A DNA stretch of 64,000 nt from Streptosporangiaceae bacterium NEAU-GS5 (GCA_017592665.1 JAGFNW010000019.1:1-64000), one strand, 5' to 3'; shown: positions 27,216 through 36,964, counted from the first letter of the stretch. Numbers and translations: made by a program. Notes: generated by a model from the sequence alone, not told the origin.

Positions 27216-27391
27216 CTGCACAGCATTCCCCTTGGCTACTGAGCCCCCTCGGCGATTGTCGGGCACCGGGGCGGCCCCGTCATCGGCGCAAGTTTCACGT
27301 AGACAGGCCTTCCCGTTATCACGTTGTGACAAGGCTTGGCGCGTTTCGGCACACGGCGCCCCGGCCTTTCGGACAAGGCCAGTCGGGGTGT

Positions 27392-27402
27392 TGAAAGTTT
27401 CG
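27392..27402. promoter_or_regulatory. Upstream operator-like site, sugar operon
   Basis: TGAAAGTTTCG matches 10 of 11 bases of CGAAA-N-TTTCG, the LacI-type operator reported for Streptomyces xylanase and beta-xylosidase genes. It lies 48 bases upstream of the -35 box. Confidence 0.55.
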
Positions 27403-27449
27403 GAATCAAAGATAGGCCCGATGGCCGAGATGGCCCTTAACCAGCCCTC

Positions 27450-27478
27450 TTGACAGTCGATCTGACCCCACTTACCTT
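27450..27478 (+). promoter_or_regulatory. Vegetative-type promoter of the sugar operon
   Basis: TTGACA at 27450-27455, a 17-base spacer and TACCTT at 27473-27478 make a good housekeeping-sigma promoter. It is followed by a leader of about 90 bases to the GTG at 27578. It lies between two matching operator sites. The rest of the 27216-27577 gap holds no ORF I can support. Confidence 0.65.
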
Positions 27479-27501
27479 TCCGCAAACTTAAGGGCGCTCT
27501 T

Positions 27502-27512
27502 CGAAAGTTTCT
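27502..27512. promoter_or_regulatory. Downstream operator-like site, sugar operon
   Basis: CGAAAGTTTCT again matches 10 of 11 bases of CGAAA-N-TTTCG. It lies just downstream of the predicted transcript start, with its centre 110 bases from the upstream site. A bound repressor here would block elongation or form a loop with the upstream site. Confidence 0.55.
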
Positions 27513-27577
27513 GGTGCAGGTGGGCGGCCTGACGCCGAAAACGTGCGAATGAACCTTTCATGACCGGAGGTCCATGG

Positions 27578-28573
27578 GTGAGCACATCCAAGACGCTGGA
27601 CCCGGCACAGGCCGCGCGCGACGCGCGGCCGGCGCGGAACGAGGGCCTGAAACGGCGCCGCCGCCCGGACCGCCGCCCGTGGCGGCAGGCGGTCCTCCGC
27701 GACTGGCAGCTGTACACCCTGGCGATCCTGCCGCTGGCCTTCTTCGCGATCTTCCGTTACCTGCCCATGATCGGAAATGTCATTGCGTTCCGGAAATATC
27801 GGCCGGGGGGCAGCCTCTTCGGCGAGGAGTGGGTGGGGCTGCGCTACATCCAGCTGTTCCTCGGCGACCCGACCTTCTGGAACGTCCTGCTCAACACGGT
27901 CATCCTGGGCCTGCTGACGCTGCTGATCTGCTTCCCGCTGCCGATCGTGCTGGCGCTGCTCATCAACGAGGTGCGCGGCCGGGCGTTCAAGCGGTTCGTC
28001 CAGTCGATCTCCTATCTGCCGCACTTCCTGTCCACGGTCGTCGTGGCCGGGATCTTCATCGAGTTGCTCTCGCTCAACGGCCCGGTCAACCGGATCCTGC
28101 GGTCCGCCTCGCTCGACCCGATCGCGTTCATGCAGGAGCCGGGCTGGTTCCGTACGGTCTACATCAGCTCTGAACTCTGGCAGACGGTCGGCTGGGGCAC
28201 GATCATCTATCTGGCCGCGCTCACCATGGTCGACGACCAGCTGTACGAGGCCGCGAGGATCGACGGGGCCGGCCGGCTGCGGCAGATCTGGCACGTCACC
28301 CTGCCCGGCATCCGGCCGACGATCATGGCCGTGTTCGTCCTCAACACCGGCACGTTCATGGCCGTCGGCTTCGAGAAGGTGCTGCTGCTGTACAACCCGT
28401 TGACGTATCCGACCGCCGACGTGATCAACACCTATCTGTACCGGCTCGGCATCGTCTCGGGGAACTTCAGCTACGCGGGCGCCATCGGCCTGTTCGAGGC
28501 CGTGATCGGCCTGATCATGGTGCTGTCGGCCAACCTGCTGTCCCGCCGCACGGTGGGAGCGGGCCTGTGGTGA
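27578..28573 (+). CDS. Carbohydrate ABC transporter permease (LplB/YteP type)
   Basis: This 331-residue inner-membrane permease has six helices. Its EAA loop, EAARIDGAGRLRQIWHVTLP, contacts the ATPase. A basic N-terminal stretch precedes helix 1. The LplB/YtcP pair with a large binding lipoprotein is typical of importers for complex plant oligosaccharides. I chose GTG 27578, since CCGGAGG sits 8 bases upstream; the ATG at 27560 would place that site inside the gene. No ATPase gene is in the operon, so a shared MsmK/MsiK-type ATPase encoded elsewhere is likely. Its 3' end overlaps the next start. Confidence 0.93.
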   Translation: MSTSKTLDPAQAARDARPARNEGLKRRRRPDRRPWRQAVLRDWQLYTLAILPLAFFAIFRYLPMIGNVIAFRKYRPGGSLFGEEWVGLRYIQLFLGDPTFWNVLLNTVILGLLTLLICFPLPIVLALLINEVRGRAFKRFVQSISYLPHFLSTVVVAGIFIELLSLNGPVNRILRSASLDPIAFMQEPGWFRTVYISSELWQTVGWGTIIYLAALTMVDDQLYEAARIDGAGRLRQIWHVTLPGIRPTIMAVFVLNTGTFMAVGFEKVLLLYNPLTYPTADVINTYLYRLGIVSGNFSYAGAIGLFEAVIGLIMVLSANLLSRRTVGAGLW

Positions 28574-29472
28574 TCCCAAAGATCAACGCAGCCGACCGCG
28601 GCACGCGCGGGCAGCGGATCTTCCGGCGGTTCAACGTCGTGTTCCTGACGGGCGTGGTGATCCTCACGCTCTATCCATTCGTGAACATCATCGCCCGTTC
28701 CTTCAGCCAGAACGGCTACATCATCTCCGGCCAGGTCAACCTGCTCCCCCGCGGGTTCAACCTGACGACCTACCGGATCGTGCTGACCGACCCGCTGTTC
28801 TGGACCAACTACGGCAACACGGTGCTCTACACGGTCGTCTCCACGCTCGTCGCGATGATCCTCACCACCTGCTACGCGTACGTCCTGGCCAAGAAGCACC
28901 TGCGCGGCCGGACGGCGCTCATCCTCATCGCGGTCTTCACCATGTTCTTCAACGGCGGGCTGATCCCCAACTACGTGCTGATCTCCAGCCTCGGCCTGAA
29001 GAACACGATCTGGGCCGTGGCGCTGCCCAACGCGATCAGCGTCTTCAACCTCCTGGTCATGAAGACCTTCTTCGAGAGCCTCCCGCCCGATCTTGAGGAG
29101 GCCGCCGCGATCGACGGCATGAACACCTACCGCATCCTCTGGCGGATCGTGCTGCCGCTGTCGAAGGCGGTGATGGCCACCATGGTGCTGTTCTACGCCG
29201 TGTCCTTCTGGAACTCCTGGTTCACCGCGTTCCTCTACCTCAACAAGCTCGAACTCTTTCCGGTCACGGTCTATCTGCGCAACATCATCGCCGGTGTTTC
29301 GGGCGGCGAGATGGCCGGCGCCAACGGCCGAGACATCGGGGAACTGCTCCAGGTCGCCGCCAACATCCAGTCGGTGACCGTACTGCTCACCATCCTGCCC
29401 ATCGTGGCGATCTATCCCTTCGTCCAGCGCTACTTCGTGTCGGGCGTGATGCTCGGCGCCGTCAAAGGCTAG
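28567..29472 (+). CDS. Carbohydrate ABC transporter permease (YtcP type)
   Basis: This 301-residue second permease of the importer has six membrane helices. Its EAA loop is EAAAIDGMNTYRILWRIVLP, and the C-terminal RYFVSGVMLGAVKG is typical of the family. It starts at GTG 28567 inside the end of the previous gene, so the two are translationally coupled. It should form a heterodimer with the product of 27578-28573. Confidence 0.94.
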   Translation: MVIPKINAADRGTRGQRIFRRFNVVFLTGVVILTLYPFVNIIARSFSQNGYIISGQVNLLPRGFNLTTYRIVLTDPLFWTNYGNTVLYTVVSTLVAMILTTCYAYVLAKKHLRGRTALILIAVFTMFFNGGLIPNYVLISSLGLKNTIWAVALPNAISVFNLLVMKTFFESLPPDLEEAAAIDGMNTYRILWRIVLPLSKAVMATMVLFYAVSFWNSWFTAFLYLNKLELFPVTVYLRNIIAGVSGGEMAGANGRDIGELLQVAANIQSVTVLLTILPIVAIYPFVQRYFVSGVMLGAVKG

Positions 29473-29497
29473 CCCTCCCCAGATTAGGAGCCCCTTC

Positions 29498-31141
29498 ATG
29501 CACCAGGTGACCAGGCGAAACGTTCTCGTGGCCATCGGCGCGCTCGCCCTTGCGGCGGCCTGCGGCTCGGAGGACACCGGCAAGAAGGGCGGCGGGGCCG
29601 CCGCCGGCAAGGACGGCGCCATGGCCAACTACGGCGTCGGAACCCAGTTCAAGGCGACAAAGCCGCTGACCTTCACGATGCTGCACAACATCCACCCGGC
29701 CTACCCCGTGAAGAACGACTGGCTGTTCTGGTCGGAGTTAGAGAAGCGGACGGGAGTCAAGTTAGCCCTCACCCTCATCCCGTTCGCCGACTACGACCAG
29801 AAGAAGGCGGTCATCATCACGGCCGGCGACGCGCCGATGATCGTCCCGAAGATGTATCCCGGGCAGGAGACGCCGTTCGTCGCCTCCGGGGCGCTGCTCC
29901 CGGTCAGCGACTACGTCGACATGCTGCCCAACTTCAAGGACAAGGTCGCCAAGTGGAACATCCAGGGCGACCTCGACACGCTCCGCCAGGAGGACGGCCG
30001 CTACTACCTGCTGCCCGGCGTGCACGAGGACGTCTGGCTGGACTACTCGCTCGCCATCCGGACCGACGTCCTCGAAGAGATCGGCATGCCGGCCCCCACC
30101 ACCTGGGACGAGCTCTACACGGTGCTCAAGGCGATGAAGGAGAAGCACCCGGACAACTATCCGTTCTCCGACCGCTGGAACATCCCGACCCCGGGCGGCA
30201 ACCTGCTGAACATCCTCGCCCAGTCGTACGGCACGCAGGGCGGCTGGACGTTCGTCAACGAGCACGGCGCCTACTGGGACGGCACAGCCGGCAAGTTCGT
30301 CTACGGCCCGGCCATGGACCAGTACAAACAGATGCTCCAGTATCTGAACAAGCTGGTGAAGGAGGGCCTGCTCGACCCGGAGAGCTTCACCCAGAAGGAC
30401 GAGGACGCGACCGCCAAGTTCACCGCCGGCAAGTCGTACGTGATCGGCTCCAATGCGCAGTCCCTGGTCAACGAGTATCGGCCGGGCCTCGCCAAGGCCG
30501 TGCCCGACGCCAAGGTCACCAAGATCCCGGTGCCGCTCGGCCCGGCCGGCAACGTCAAGGTGGGCACCCGCCTCGAGAACGGCATCGTGATCAACGCCAA
30601 GGCCAAGGACAGCCCCAACTTCGTCGCGATGATGCAGTTCATCGACTGGCTCTGGTATTCCGATGCGGGCGAGGTCTTCGCCAAGTGGGGCGTCGAGGGC
30701 GTCACGTACGCCAAGGACGCCTCGGGCGACTTCAAGCTCAACCCGGGCGTCGACTTCCTCGGCCTCAACCCCAGCGCGCCCAAGCACCTGCAGAAGGACT
30801 TCGGCTTCTCCAACGGCGTCTTCGCCTACGGCGGCACCACCCAGCTGCTGAACTCCACCTTCTCGGACGAGGAGAAGCAGTTCCAGAACGTGATGAACGG
30901 CCGGCAGACCCTGCCCGTGCGGCCGCCGTTCCCGCTGTCCGAGGCCGAGCGCGAGCAGGCCAGCCTGTGGGAGACCCCGCTGGCCGACCACGTCCAGCAG
31001 AACACGCTCAAGTTCATCCTCGGCAAGCGCGACTTCAGCGAGTGGGACGCGTTCGTCAAGGAGCTGGAAGGCAAGAACCTGACGTCCTATATGGACCTGG
31101 TCAACAAGGCCTACCAGCGGTTCAAGCAGCAGCACGGATGA
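29498..31141 (+). CDS. Extracellular sugar-binding lipoprotein of the ABC importer
   Basis: This 547-residue protein starts with a twin-Arg-containing lipoprotein signal (TRRNVLVAIGALALAAAC). The lipobox Cys is near residue 22, followed by a Gly/Lys-rich tether. The large solute-binding domain (PFADYDQKKAVIITAGDAP, and later NGIVINAKAKDSPNFVAMMQ) is of the LipO/YtcQ size class that binds oligosaccharides. It would be anchored to the outer face of the membrane and hand ligand to the two upstream permeases. The stop overlaps the GH39 start in an ATGA. Confidence 0.93.
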   Translation: MHQVTRRNVLVAIGALALAAACGSEDTGKKGGGAAAGKDGAMANYGVGTQFKATKPLTFTMLHNIHPAYPVKNDWLFWSELEKRTGVKLALTLIPFADYDQKKAVIITAGDAPMIVPKMYPGQETPFVASGALLPVSDYVDMLPNFKDKVAKWNIQGDLDTLRQEDGRYYLLPGVHEDVWLDYSLAIRTDVLEEIGMPAPTTWDELYTVLKAMKEKHPDNYPFSDRWNIPTPGGNLLNILAQSYGTQGGWTFVNEHGAYWDGTAGKFVYGPAMDQYKQMLQYLNKLVKEGLLDPESFTQKDEDATAKFTAGKSYVIGSNAQSLVNEYRPGLAKAVPDAKVTKIPVPLGPAGNVKVGTRLENGIVINAKAKDSPNFVAMMQFIDWLWYSDAGEVFAKWGVEGVTYAKDASGDFKLNPGVDFLGLNPSAPKHLQKDFGFSNGVFAYGGTTQLLNSTFSDEEKQFQNVMNGRQTLPVRPPFPLSEAEREQASLWETPLADHVQQNTLKFILGKRDFSEWDAFVKELEGKNLTSYMDLVNKAYQRFKQQHG

Positions 31142-32583
31142 TCCAGGTCCCCGAGGCCGCCATCGGGCGGCTGTCTCCGGCCTGGCGCTACTGCGTCGGC
31201 ACGGGCCGATTCGAACTGGCGCTGCGCCGTGACTACCAGGAGTCGCTCGCGCTGATCCAGCAGGAGATCGGCTTCCGGCACATCCGAGGGCATGGTCTGT
31301 TCAGCGACGGGGTCGGCGTCTTCCGCCCGTACGAGCACCGGGGCTCGCGCCTCGTACGGCACGCGTTCACCTACGTGGACCAGGTGATCGACGCCTACCT
31401 CGCGCTGGGCATCCGGCCCTTCGTGGAACTCGGATTCATGCCCTCGGAACTGGCCTCCGGCGACCAGACCGTCTTCTGGTGGCGCGGCAACATCACCCCG
31501 CCGAGCTCGACCCGGGAGTGGATCGACCTGATCCGCGCCACGGTGGCCCACCTCGTCGACCGCTACGGCCTCGACGAGGTGGCCACCTGGCCCATGGAGG
31601 TCTGGAACGAGCCGAATCTGCCCAGCTTCTGGCTGGACGCCGACCAGGACGCCTATCACCACCTGTACGAGGTGACCGCGTCCACGGTCAAGGACGTGGA
31701 CGCCTCGCTCCAGGTGGGCGGACCGGCGCTCGCGCCCGGCTCCAGCGCGGACGAGTGGCTGAAACGCTTCGCGGAGTTCACGGCCGCGCGCGGCGTGCCG
31801 GTCGACTTCGTCAGCAGGCACGCCTACTCCTCCGGGCCGGCCCGGCATGTGCCGTTCGGGACGATCCAGGATCTGGCGCCCGCGGCCACCCTGCTGGAGC
31901 AGTTCGCGGCCCCGCGGCGGCAGCTGGCCGGGACGGCGCTCGCCGACGTGCCCGTCCACATCACCGAGTTCAACTCCTCCTACCGGCCCGACAACTCCGT
32001 GCACGACACGGGCTTCCACGCCGCCTACCTGGCGCCGGTGCTGGCCGCCGGCGGAGACCTTGTCGACTCCTTTTCCTACTGGACGTTCAGCGACGTGTTC
32101 GAGGAGATCGGGGTGCCGACCAAGCTGTTCCACGGCGGCTTCGGCCTGCTCACCCACCGGCAGATCAAGAAGCCGACCTATCACCTCTATGCCTTCATGG
32201 CCCGGATGGGCGAGGAGATTCTGGCGCGCGGCGACGACCATCTGGTCACGCGGGACACCGACGGCCGGGTGGCCATCCTGGCCTGGGCCCCGGTGGATCT
32301 CACGGGTCATTCGCTGCGGCTGTCGGTGCCGCTGGACAGCGCCGCGGCCTTCGTCCTCCAGTCGTCGGTCAGCGAGGTCAAGGGGAACGCGTGGGCCGCC
32401 TGGTGCGCCATGGGCCGTCCCGCCTCGCCGCGCCCCCGGGAGCTGGAGGTGCTGCGCGAGGTCGCCGAGCCGTACCGGAAGCACTGGAGCCTGCCGGTCG
32501 AACGCGGCCGGGTCACCCTCGACCTCACGCTGGAGCAGCACGAGGTGACGCTCGTCGAGCTGTCGCCGGTGGCCGGGTCATGA
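31138..32583 (+). CDS. Glycoside hydrolase family 39, beta-xylosidase-like
   Basis: This 481-residue retaining glycosidase has no signal peptide, so it is cytosolic. The acid/base Glu is in MEVWNEPNLPSFW near residue 157. The nucleophile Glu is in VHITEFNSSY near residue 276. A C-terminal beta-sandwich (DLTGHSLRLSVPLDSAAAF) completes the GH39 architecture. Family members cleave beta-xylosides, and some cleave iduronides or other glycosides. The operon context supports action on imported xylo- or galacto-oligosaccharides. ATGA overlaps couple it to both neighbours. The open frame starting at 29953 is not used because it lies out of frame within the binding-protein gene. Confidence 0.9.
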   Translation: MIQVPEAAIGRLSPAWRYCVGTGRFELALRRDYQESLALIQQEIGFRHIRGHGLFSDGVGVFRPYEHRGSRLVRHAFTYVDQVIDAYLALGIRPFVELGFMPSELASGDQTVFWWRGNITPPSSTREWIDLIRATVAHLVDRYGLDEVATWPMEVWNEPNLPSFWLDADQDAYHHLYEVTASTVKDVDASLQVGGPALAPGSSADEWLKRFAEFTAARGVPVDFVSRHAYSSGPARHVPFGTIQDLAPAATLLEQFAAPRRQLAGTALADVPVHITEFNSSYRPDNSVHDTGFHAAYLAPVLAAGGDLVDSFSYWTFSDVFEEIGVPTKLFHGGFGLLTHRQIKKPTYHLYAFMARMGEEILARGDDHLVTRDTDGRVAILAWAPVDLTGHSLRLSVPLDSAAAFVLQSSVSEVKGNAWAAWCAMGRPASPRPRELEVLREVAEPYRKHWSLPVERGRVTLDLTLEQHEVTLVELSPVAGS

Positions 32584-33257
32584 GCGCGCCGGCGACCCGC
32601 TTCGGAGCGGGACCGCTCTCGCGGGTCGCCGCGTTCGTCTACACGGCGCTGGTCGTGGAGGCGCTCTTCCTGCTCACAGCGCTGCCGGGCCTGGCGGCGC
32701 TGGTCCTGCTCGCGCCGGACCCGAGCAACGCGCCGCTCGCCGTCGCCTGCCTGCTGCCCGTCGGCCCGGCGCTGTCGGCGGCCCTGTACGCCTGGGGCCG
32801 CCGGCGCGCGGACATCACCGACCTGTGGCCGGCGGGGACGTTCCTCCGCGGATACCGGGCCAACCTCGGTGGGGTCCTGCGGCTGTGGATCCCGCTGCTG
32901 GCCTGGCTCGCGATCACGGCCACGATCCTGGCGAACTTCCCGGCCGCGGGCGTGCCCGTCTGGTGGGGCATCCTGCTCGGGCTGCTCGCGGTGGCGGCCC
33001 TGCTGTGGGCCGCGAACGCGCTGGTGATCACGTCGCTGTTCGCGTTCCGCACGGCCGACGTCGCGCGGCTGGCCGTCTACATGCTGCTGCACCGCCCCCG
33101 GGTGACCCTGGCCAACGCCTGCCTTCTCGTGGTGGCCGCCGGGGTCACCTTCTACGCCTCGGAAGTGGCTCTCGCGCTGCTGGCCGTCGTGTTCGCGGCC
33201 ATGCTGCTGCGCGGCTGCCGTCCCATGATCGCCGAGATAGCGGAGCAGTTCATATGA
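32580..33257 (+). CDS. YesL/DUF624-family membrane protein
   Basis: This 225-residue protein has about five or six hydrophobic helices and short polar loops (LRGYRANLGGVLRLW between helices). DUF624 (YesL) proteins recur in oligosaccharide clusters next to LplB/YtcP permeases, but their role, perhaps an importer accessory, is not established. It starts in an ATGA overlap with GH39 and ends in one with GH42, so it is firmly part of the operon. Confidence 0.8.
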   Translation: MSAPATRFGAGPLSRVAAFVYTALVVEALFLLTALPGLAALVLLAPDPSNAPLAVACLLPVGPALSAALYAWGRRRADITDLWPAGTFLRGYRANLGGVLRLWIPLLAWLAITATILANFPAAGVPVWWGILLGLLAVAALLWAANALVITSLFAFRTADVARLAVYMLLHRPRVTLANACLLVVAAGVTFYASEVALALLAVVFAAMLLRGCRPMIAEIAEQFI

Positions 33258-35257
33258 CGAAGGTGCTGTTCGGCGGGGACTACAACCCGGAGCAGTGGCC
33301 GGAGAAGGTGTGGCAGGAGGACGACCGGCTGTTCGACGCGGCCCGGATCGACACCCTCACGCTCGGCGTCTTCACCTGGGCGCTCACCCAGCCCTCCATG
33401 GACGTGTACGACTTCACCACGCTGGACCAGATCGTGGGCCGGGCCGCGGCGCAGGGCCGGTCCATCTGCCTGGCGACCGGCACGGGCGCGCATCCGGCCT
33501 GGCTCGCGCGCGGCCATCCCGAGGTGACCAGGACCGATTTCGAGGGGCGCAAGCACCGCTATGGGCAGCGGCACAACTCCTGCCCCAGCTCGCCGATCTT
33601 CCGGCGGCTGTCGGCCGAGGTCGCCGAGCGCATCGCCGAGCGCTACGGGCCCGACCCCGCCGTCGTGGCCTGGCACGTCGGCAACGAGTACGGCGGGGCC
33701 TGCTACTGCGCGCTCTGCGCCGACGGCTTCCGCGCCTGGCTTCGGGAACGGTACGGCACGCTGGAGGCGCTCAACACGGCCTGGTACACCGCGTTCTGGG
33801 GGCACCGGTTCTCCGACTGGGCGGAGATCGAGCCGCCCTCGGCGCTCACCGAGCACTGGCGCGGCCCCGACCACACCGCCTTTCAGGGGATCACCCTGGA
33901 CTACCTGCGGTTCATGTCCGACGCCATGCTGGCCTGCTTCGTCGAGGAGAAGGCCGCCATCCGCCGCCACAGCGACAAGCCGGTCACGACCAACTTCATG
34001 GGGATGTACCGGCTGCTGGACTATCACCGCTGGGCGCCTCACCTCGACTTCGCATCGTGGGACAACTACCCGCCCGACGACCGGTCGCCGGCGTGGATGG
34101 CCCTCGCCCACGACCTGGTGCGCGGGCTGAAGGACGGACGGCCGTTCTGGCTCATGGAGCAGACCCCGAGCGTGACCGCGAGCCGCGACGTCAACCCGTT
34201 GAAGCGACCGGGGGTGCTGCGGCTGTGGAGCTGGCAGGCCGTGGCGCACGGGGCCGACGCCGTGCTGTTCTTCCAGATGCGCGCCTCACGCGGGGCCTGC
34301 GAGAAATACCACGGTGCCGTCATCGGGCACGCGGGCCGGTCGGACACCCGGGTGTTCCGTGAGGTGGCCGCCCTGGGCGCGGAGCTGGAGCGGCTGGGCG
34401 GCGCGTCCCTCGGCGCGCGGACGCCCGCGCGGGTGGCGCTGCTGTTCGACTGGGACAGCCGATGGGCGCTGGAGATCTCCGACGGCCCGTCCCGGCACGT
34501 GCGCTATCAGCAGGTCGTGCTGACCTACTACCAGGCGCTGTGGGACGCCGGAGTGGACGTCGACGTGGTGGCCGTGACGGCCGACCTGTCCCGCTACGAC
34601 GTCGTGGTCGCCCCGGCGCTGCACATGCTCAAAGGTGATCTCGCGGCCCGGCTCGAACAGCTCGCGGCCCGCGGCGGCTCGGTGGTGACGACGTTCCTTT
34701 CCGGCCGGGTGGACGAGCACGACCAGGCGTTCCTCATGGACGTGCCCGGCCCGCTCGGGCCTTTGACGGGCGTACGCGTCGACGAGTGGGACGCCCGCGA
34801 GCCCGAGGTGGTCAACCCCGTGCGGCTGGGCGGCGCCGACTTCCCCGGGCGGCTGGTGTTCGAGCTGGTGATCCCGGCCGGCGCCGAGGTCGTGGGGACC
34901 TACCAGGCCGACTTCTACGCCGGCGGCCCCGCGGTCACCAAGAACGCGTTCGGCGCGGGCTGGGGCTGGTACGTCGCCACGGATCTGGACGTCGAAGGCG
35001 TCGCGTGGGTGATGCGCCAGGCCCTCGCCCCGTACGGCCTGACGGGGCCGTACGCCGACGTGCCCGGCCTGGAGTCGGCGGTCCGGATCACCCCGGCCGG
35101 GAAGCGGCTCCGCTTCCTGCTCAACCACAACGACACCCCGGTCACGGTCCTGGCCTGCGTGACCGGAATCGACCTCCTGACGGGAGCCCACATCGAACTC
35201 GGCGACCCCCTCGCCTTCCCCGCGTACGGCGTGATGATCCTTTCCGAGTACAGCTGA
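33254..35257 (+). CDS. Glycoside hydrolase family 42 beta-galactosidase
   Basis: This 667-residue enzyme has the full GH42 layout: a TIM barrel (FGGDYNPEQWPEKVW at the start), a trimerisation domain (about 380-600) and a small C-terminal beta domain. The acid/base Glu is in WHVGNEYGG near residue 145. The nucleophile is in WLMEQTPS near residue 302. Four Cys around CYCALC with an upstream Cys suggest the structural zinc site seen in several GH42 enzymes. There is no signal peptide, so it acts on imported galactosides or arabinosides in the cytosol. It is the last gene of the operon. Confidence 0.93.
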   Translation: MTKVLFGGDYNPEQWPEKVWQEDDRLFDAARIDTLTLGVFTWALTQPSMDVYDFTTLDQIVGRAAAQGRSICLATGTGAHPAWLARGHPEVTRTDFEGRKHRYGQRHNSCPSSPIFRRLSAEVAERIAERYGPDPAVVAWHVGNEYGGACYCALCADGFRAWLRERYGTLEALNTAWYTAFWGHRFSDWAEIEPPSALTEHWRGPDHTAFQGITLDYLRFMSDAMLACFVEEKAAIRRHSDKPVTTNFMGMYRLLDYHRWAPHLDFASWDNYPPDDRSPAWMALAHDLVRGLKDGRPFWLMEQTPSVTASRDVNPLKRPGVLRLWSWQAVAHGADAVLFFQMRASRGACEKYHGAVIGHAGRSDTRVFREVAALGAELERLGGASLGARTPARVALLFDWDSRWALEISDGPSRHVRYQQVVLTYYQALWDAGVDVDVVAVTADLSRYDVVVAPALHMLKGDLAARLEQLAARGGSVVTTFLSGRVDEHDQAFLMDVPGPLGPLTGVRVDEWDAREPEVVNPVRLGGADFPGRLVFELVIPAGAEVVGTYQADFYAGGPAVTKNAFGAGWGWYVATDLDVEGVAWVMRQALAPYGLTGPYADVPGLESAVRITPAGKRLRFLLNHNDTPVTVLACVTGIDLLTGAHIELGDPLAFPAYGVMILSEYS

Positions 35258-35284
35258 GCGATCGCCACCGCTTAGGGTCGGGAT

Positions 35285-36199
35285 GTGCTCGCGCTACGGT
35301 CGTCCGCCGCCGCTCCCCATGTCGTGCTGGCCGAGGCTCCGGATCCGGTGCCGCTGCCCGACCAGGCGCTGGTCCGGGTCAGGGCGTTCTCGCTCAATCG
35401 CGGTGAGGCCGAGCAGCTGCCCACGCTGCCCGAGGGCTCGCTCACCGGCTGGGACGTGGCCGGGGTGGTGGAGCGGGCGGCCGCCGACGGCAGCGGCCCC
35501 GCGGCGGGCACGCGGGTGGCCGGTCTGCTGCGGTCGGGCGCCTGGGCCGAGCTCGCGGCCATATCGGTCGCCTGGCTCGCGCCGATCCCTGAGGGCGTGC
35601 CGGACGCCCAGGCCGCCGCGCTCCCGACCGCCGGGCTCACCGCGCTGCGCTGCCTTGAGCTGGGCGGATTCCTGCTGGGTAAACGAGTGCTCGTGACCGG
35701 GGCGGGTGGGGGGGTGGGGCTCCTGGCCGTCCAGCTCGCGACCGCGGGCGGCGCCCGTGTCACGGCTCTGGTGCGGCAGGCCGCCGACTCCGGGCACCGC
35801 TTGCGCGGGCTCGGCGCGACCGACGTCGTCAGCGACATCGAGGGTGAGTTCGACCTCATCGTCGAGGGCGTGGGCGGAGCCGTGTTCGGTGCCGCGATCG
35901 AGCATGTCGCCCCGCGCGGCACGGTGGTGAACATCGCGACACCCGATGACGACCGGGTCACCTTCCGGGGACGGCAGTTCGACCGCGCGTACGGCGCGCG
36001 GATCTACACGCTCAACCTCCCCGACGAGGTGCGCCACGACGGCGCCACCGGTGACCTGACCCGGCTTTTGGATCTGGCCGCCGCCGGGCGCCTGGACGGC
36101 CAGATCGCCCTGGAGGATTCCTGGCGCCGGGCAGGGGCGGCTCTCGACGCCCTGCTCCGCGGCGGCCTCGGTGGAAAGGCCGTCCTGTACGTCGACTGA
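35285..36199 (+). CDS. Zinc-independent MDR oxidoreductase, quinone-reductase-like
   Basis: This 304-residue member of the medium-chain dehydrogenase/reductase family has a GroES-like N-terminus ([15 protein letters not shown], then GWDVAGVVE). The NADPH-binding motif is [14 protein letters not shown]. There are no catalytic-zinc or structural-zinc cysteines, which fits quinone/enone reductases. The start is GTG 35285; the ATG two bases earlier is in another frame. It follows the GH42 gene by 27 bases and might be read through, but a role in sugar use is not evident. Confidence 0.88.
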   Translation: MLALRSSAAAPHVVLAEAPDPVPLPDQALVRVRAFSLNRGEAEQLPTLPEGSLTGWDVAGVVERAAADGSGPAAGTRVAGLLRSGAWAELAAISVAWLAPIPEGVPDAQAAALPTAGLTALRCLELGGFLLGKRVLVTGAGGGVGLLAVQLATAGGARVTALVRQAADSGHRLRGLGATDVVSDIEGEFDLIVEGVGGAVFGAAIEHVAPRGTVVNIATPDDDRVTFRGRQFDRAYGARIYTLNLPDEVRHDGATGDLTRLLDLAAAGRLDGQIALEDSWRRAGAALDALLRGGLGGKAVLYVD

Positions 36200-36210
36200 T
36201 CTGCCCTGTT

Positions 36211-36228
36211 TGAGTAGCCGTCTACTCA
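36211..36228. repeat. Palindrome at a convergent gene junction
   Basis: TGAGTAG at 36211-36217 and CTACTCA at 36222-36228 form a perfect inverted repeat around CCGT. It overlaps the stop codon of the cytochrome gene. It could be a weak terminator hairpin or a protein-binding site; there is no T-run. Confidence 0.4.
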
Positions 36229-36849
36229 TGGGACGCGGTCGTGGGCGTCGAGCCAGGCGGGCCAGAGGCGGCGGGCGACCGCGCGTGGCAGCCGGCCGCC
36301 GAGGTGGATGGACCGCCAGACGCCGCGATAGCCCGGCAGCACGCCGGAGGCGACGATGATGTGCCCGACGATGACCGGTGTGACCAGGAACGTCGTCCAG
36401 CGGTGAAGCCAGGCGGCGAACAGGCTCACCGGTCCGAGGGGCAGGTAGATCATGCCGAGCCCGGTGAGGGCGAGCAGGGCCAGCGTGCTGACCATGACCA
36501 GGTTGGCCAGCCGCTGGCCCGGGTCGTAGCGGCCCTCGTGATGGGGGAACCTGCCGGTCAACGTGGCCTGCGGCCAGGCGGCCAGCCACCTGCCGTCCCC
36601 GCGCCGATATTCGACCGACTCGCCCGCGAACGCGACCACGGCCCGGGCACGCGCGACGACGTACGCCGCCACGGCGCCGATCAGCACGTATCCGGTGATC
36701 TCATGGACGGATCCGTCCGGGCCCAGCAGCGGGTGGCGGTAGCGGTCGACGACGAACCACCATCCCGTTGTGAGCAGCACGAGCACGGTCACGTACACCA
36801 CGGCGTGGAACCAACGCGCCGCCCTGCCGTAGCGCTGCACATACGCCAT
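36226..36849 (-). CDS. Cytochrome b / formate dehydrogenase gamma-like membrane protein
   Basis: This 207-residue protein has four transmembrane helices. Histidines in ARWFHAVVY, VHEITGYVL and LHRWTTFLVTPVIVGHIIVA sit where this cytochrome b561-like group binds two hemes and quinone. Such subunits link periplasmic oxidoreductases to the quinone pool. No partner dehydrogenase gene is adjacent. The start is ATG 36849 behind AAGGGG; the longer frame to 36876 lacks a site. Confidence 0.86.
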   Translation of the reverse strand: MAYVQRYGRAARWFHAVVYVTVLVLLTTGWWFVVDRYRHPLLGPDGSVHEITGYVLIGAVAAYVVARARAVVAFAGESVEYRRGDGRWLAAWPQATLTGRFPHHEGRYDPGQRLANLVMVSTLALLALTGLGMIYLPLGPVSLFAAWLHRWTTFLVTPVIVGHIIVASGVLPGYRGVWRSIHLGGRLPRAVARRLWPAWLDAHDRVP

Positions 36850-36964
36850 GCCCCTTGTACACCCGAGGCCGGTCACCGGTTCCGCGCGGCGTGGTTAGCT
36901 GGTTAAGCAGTAGGAAAAGTATAAAATAGCACCGGAGCCCGTTCCCGATGCTCGAGGAGCAGCG

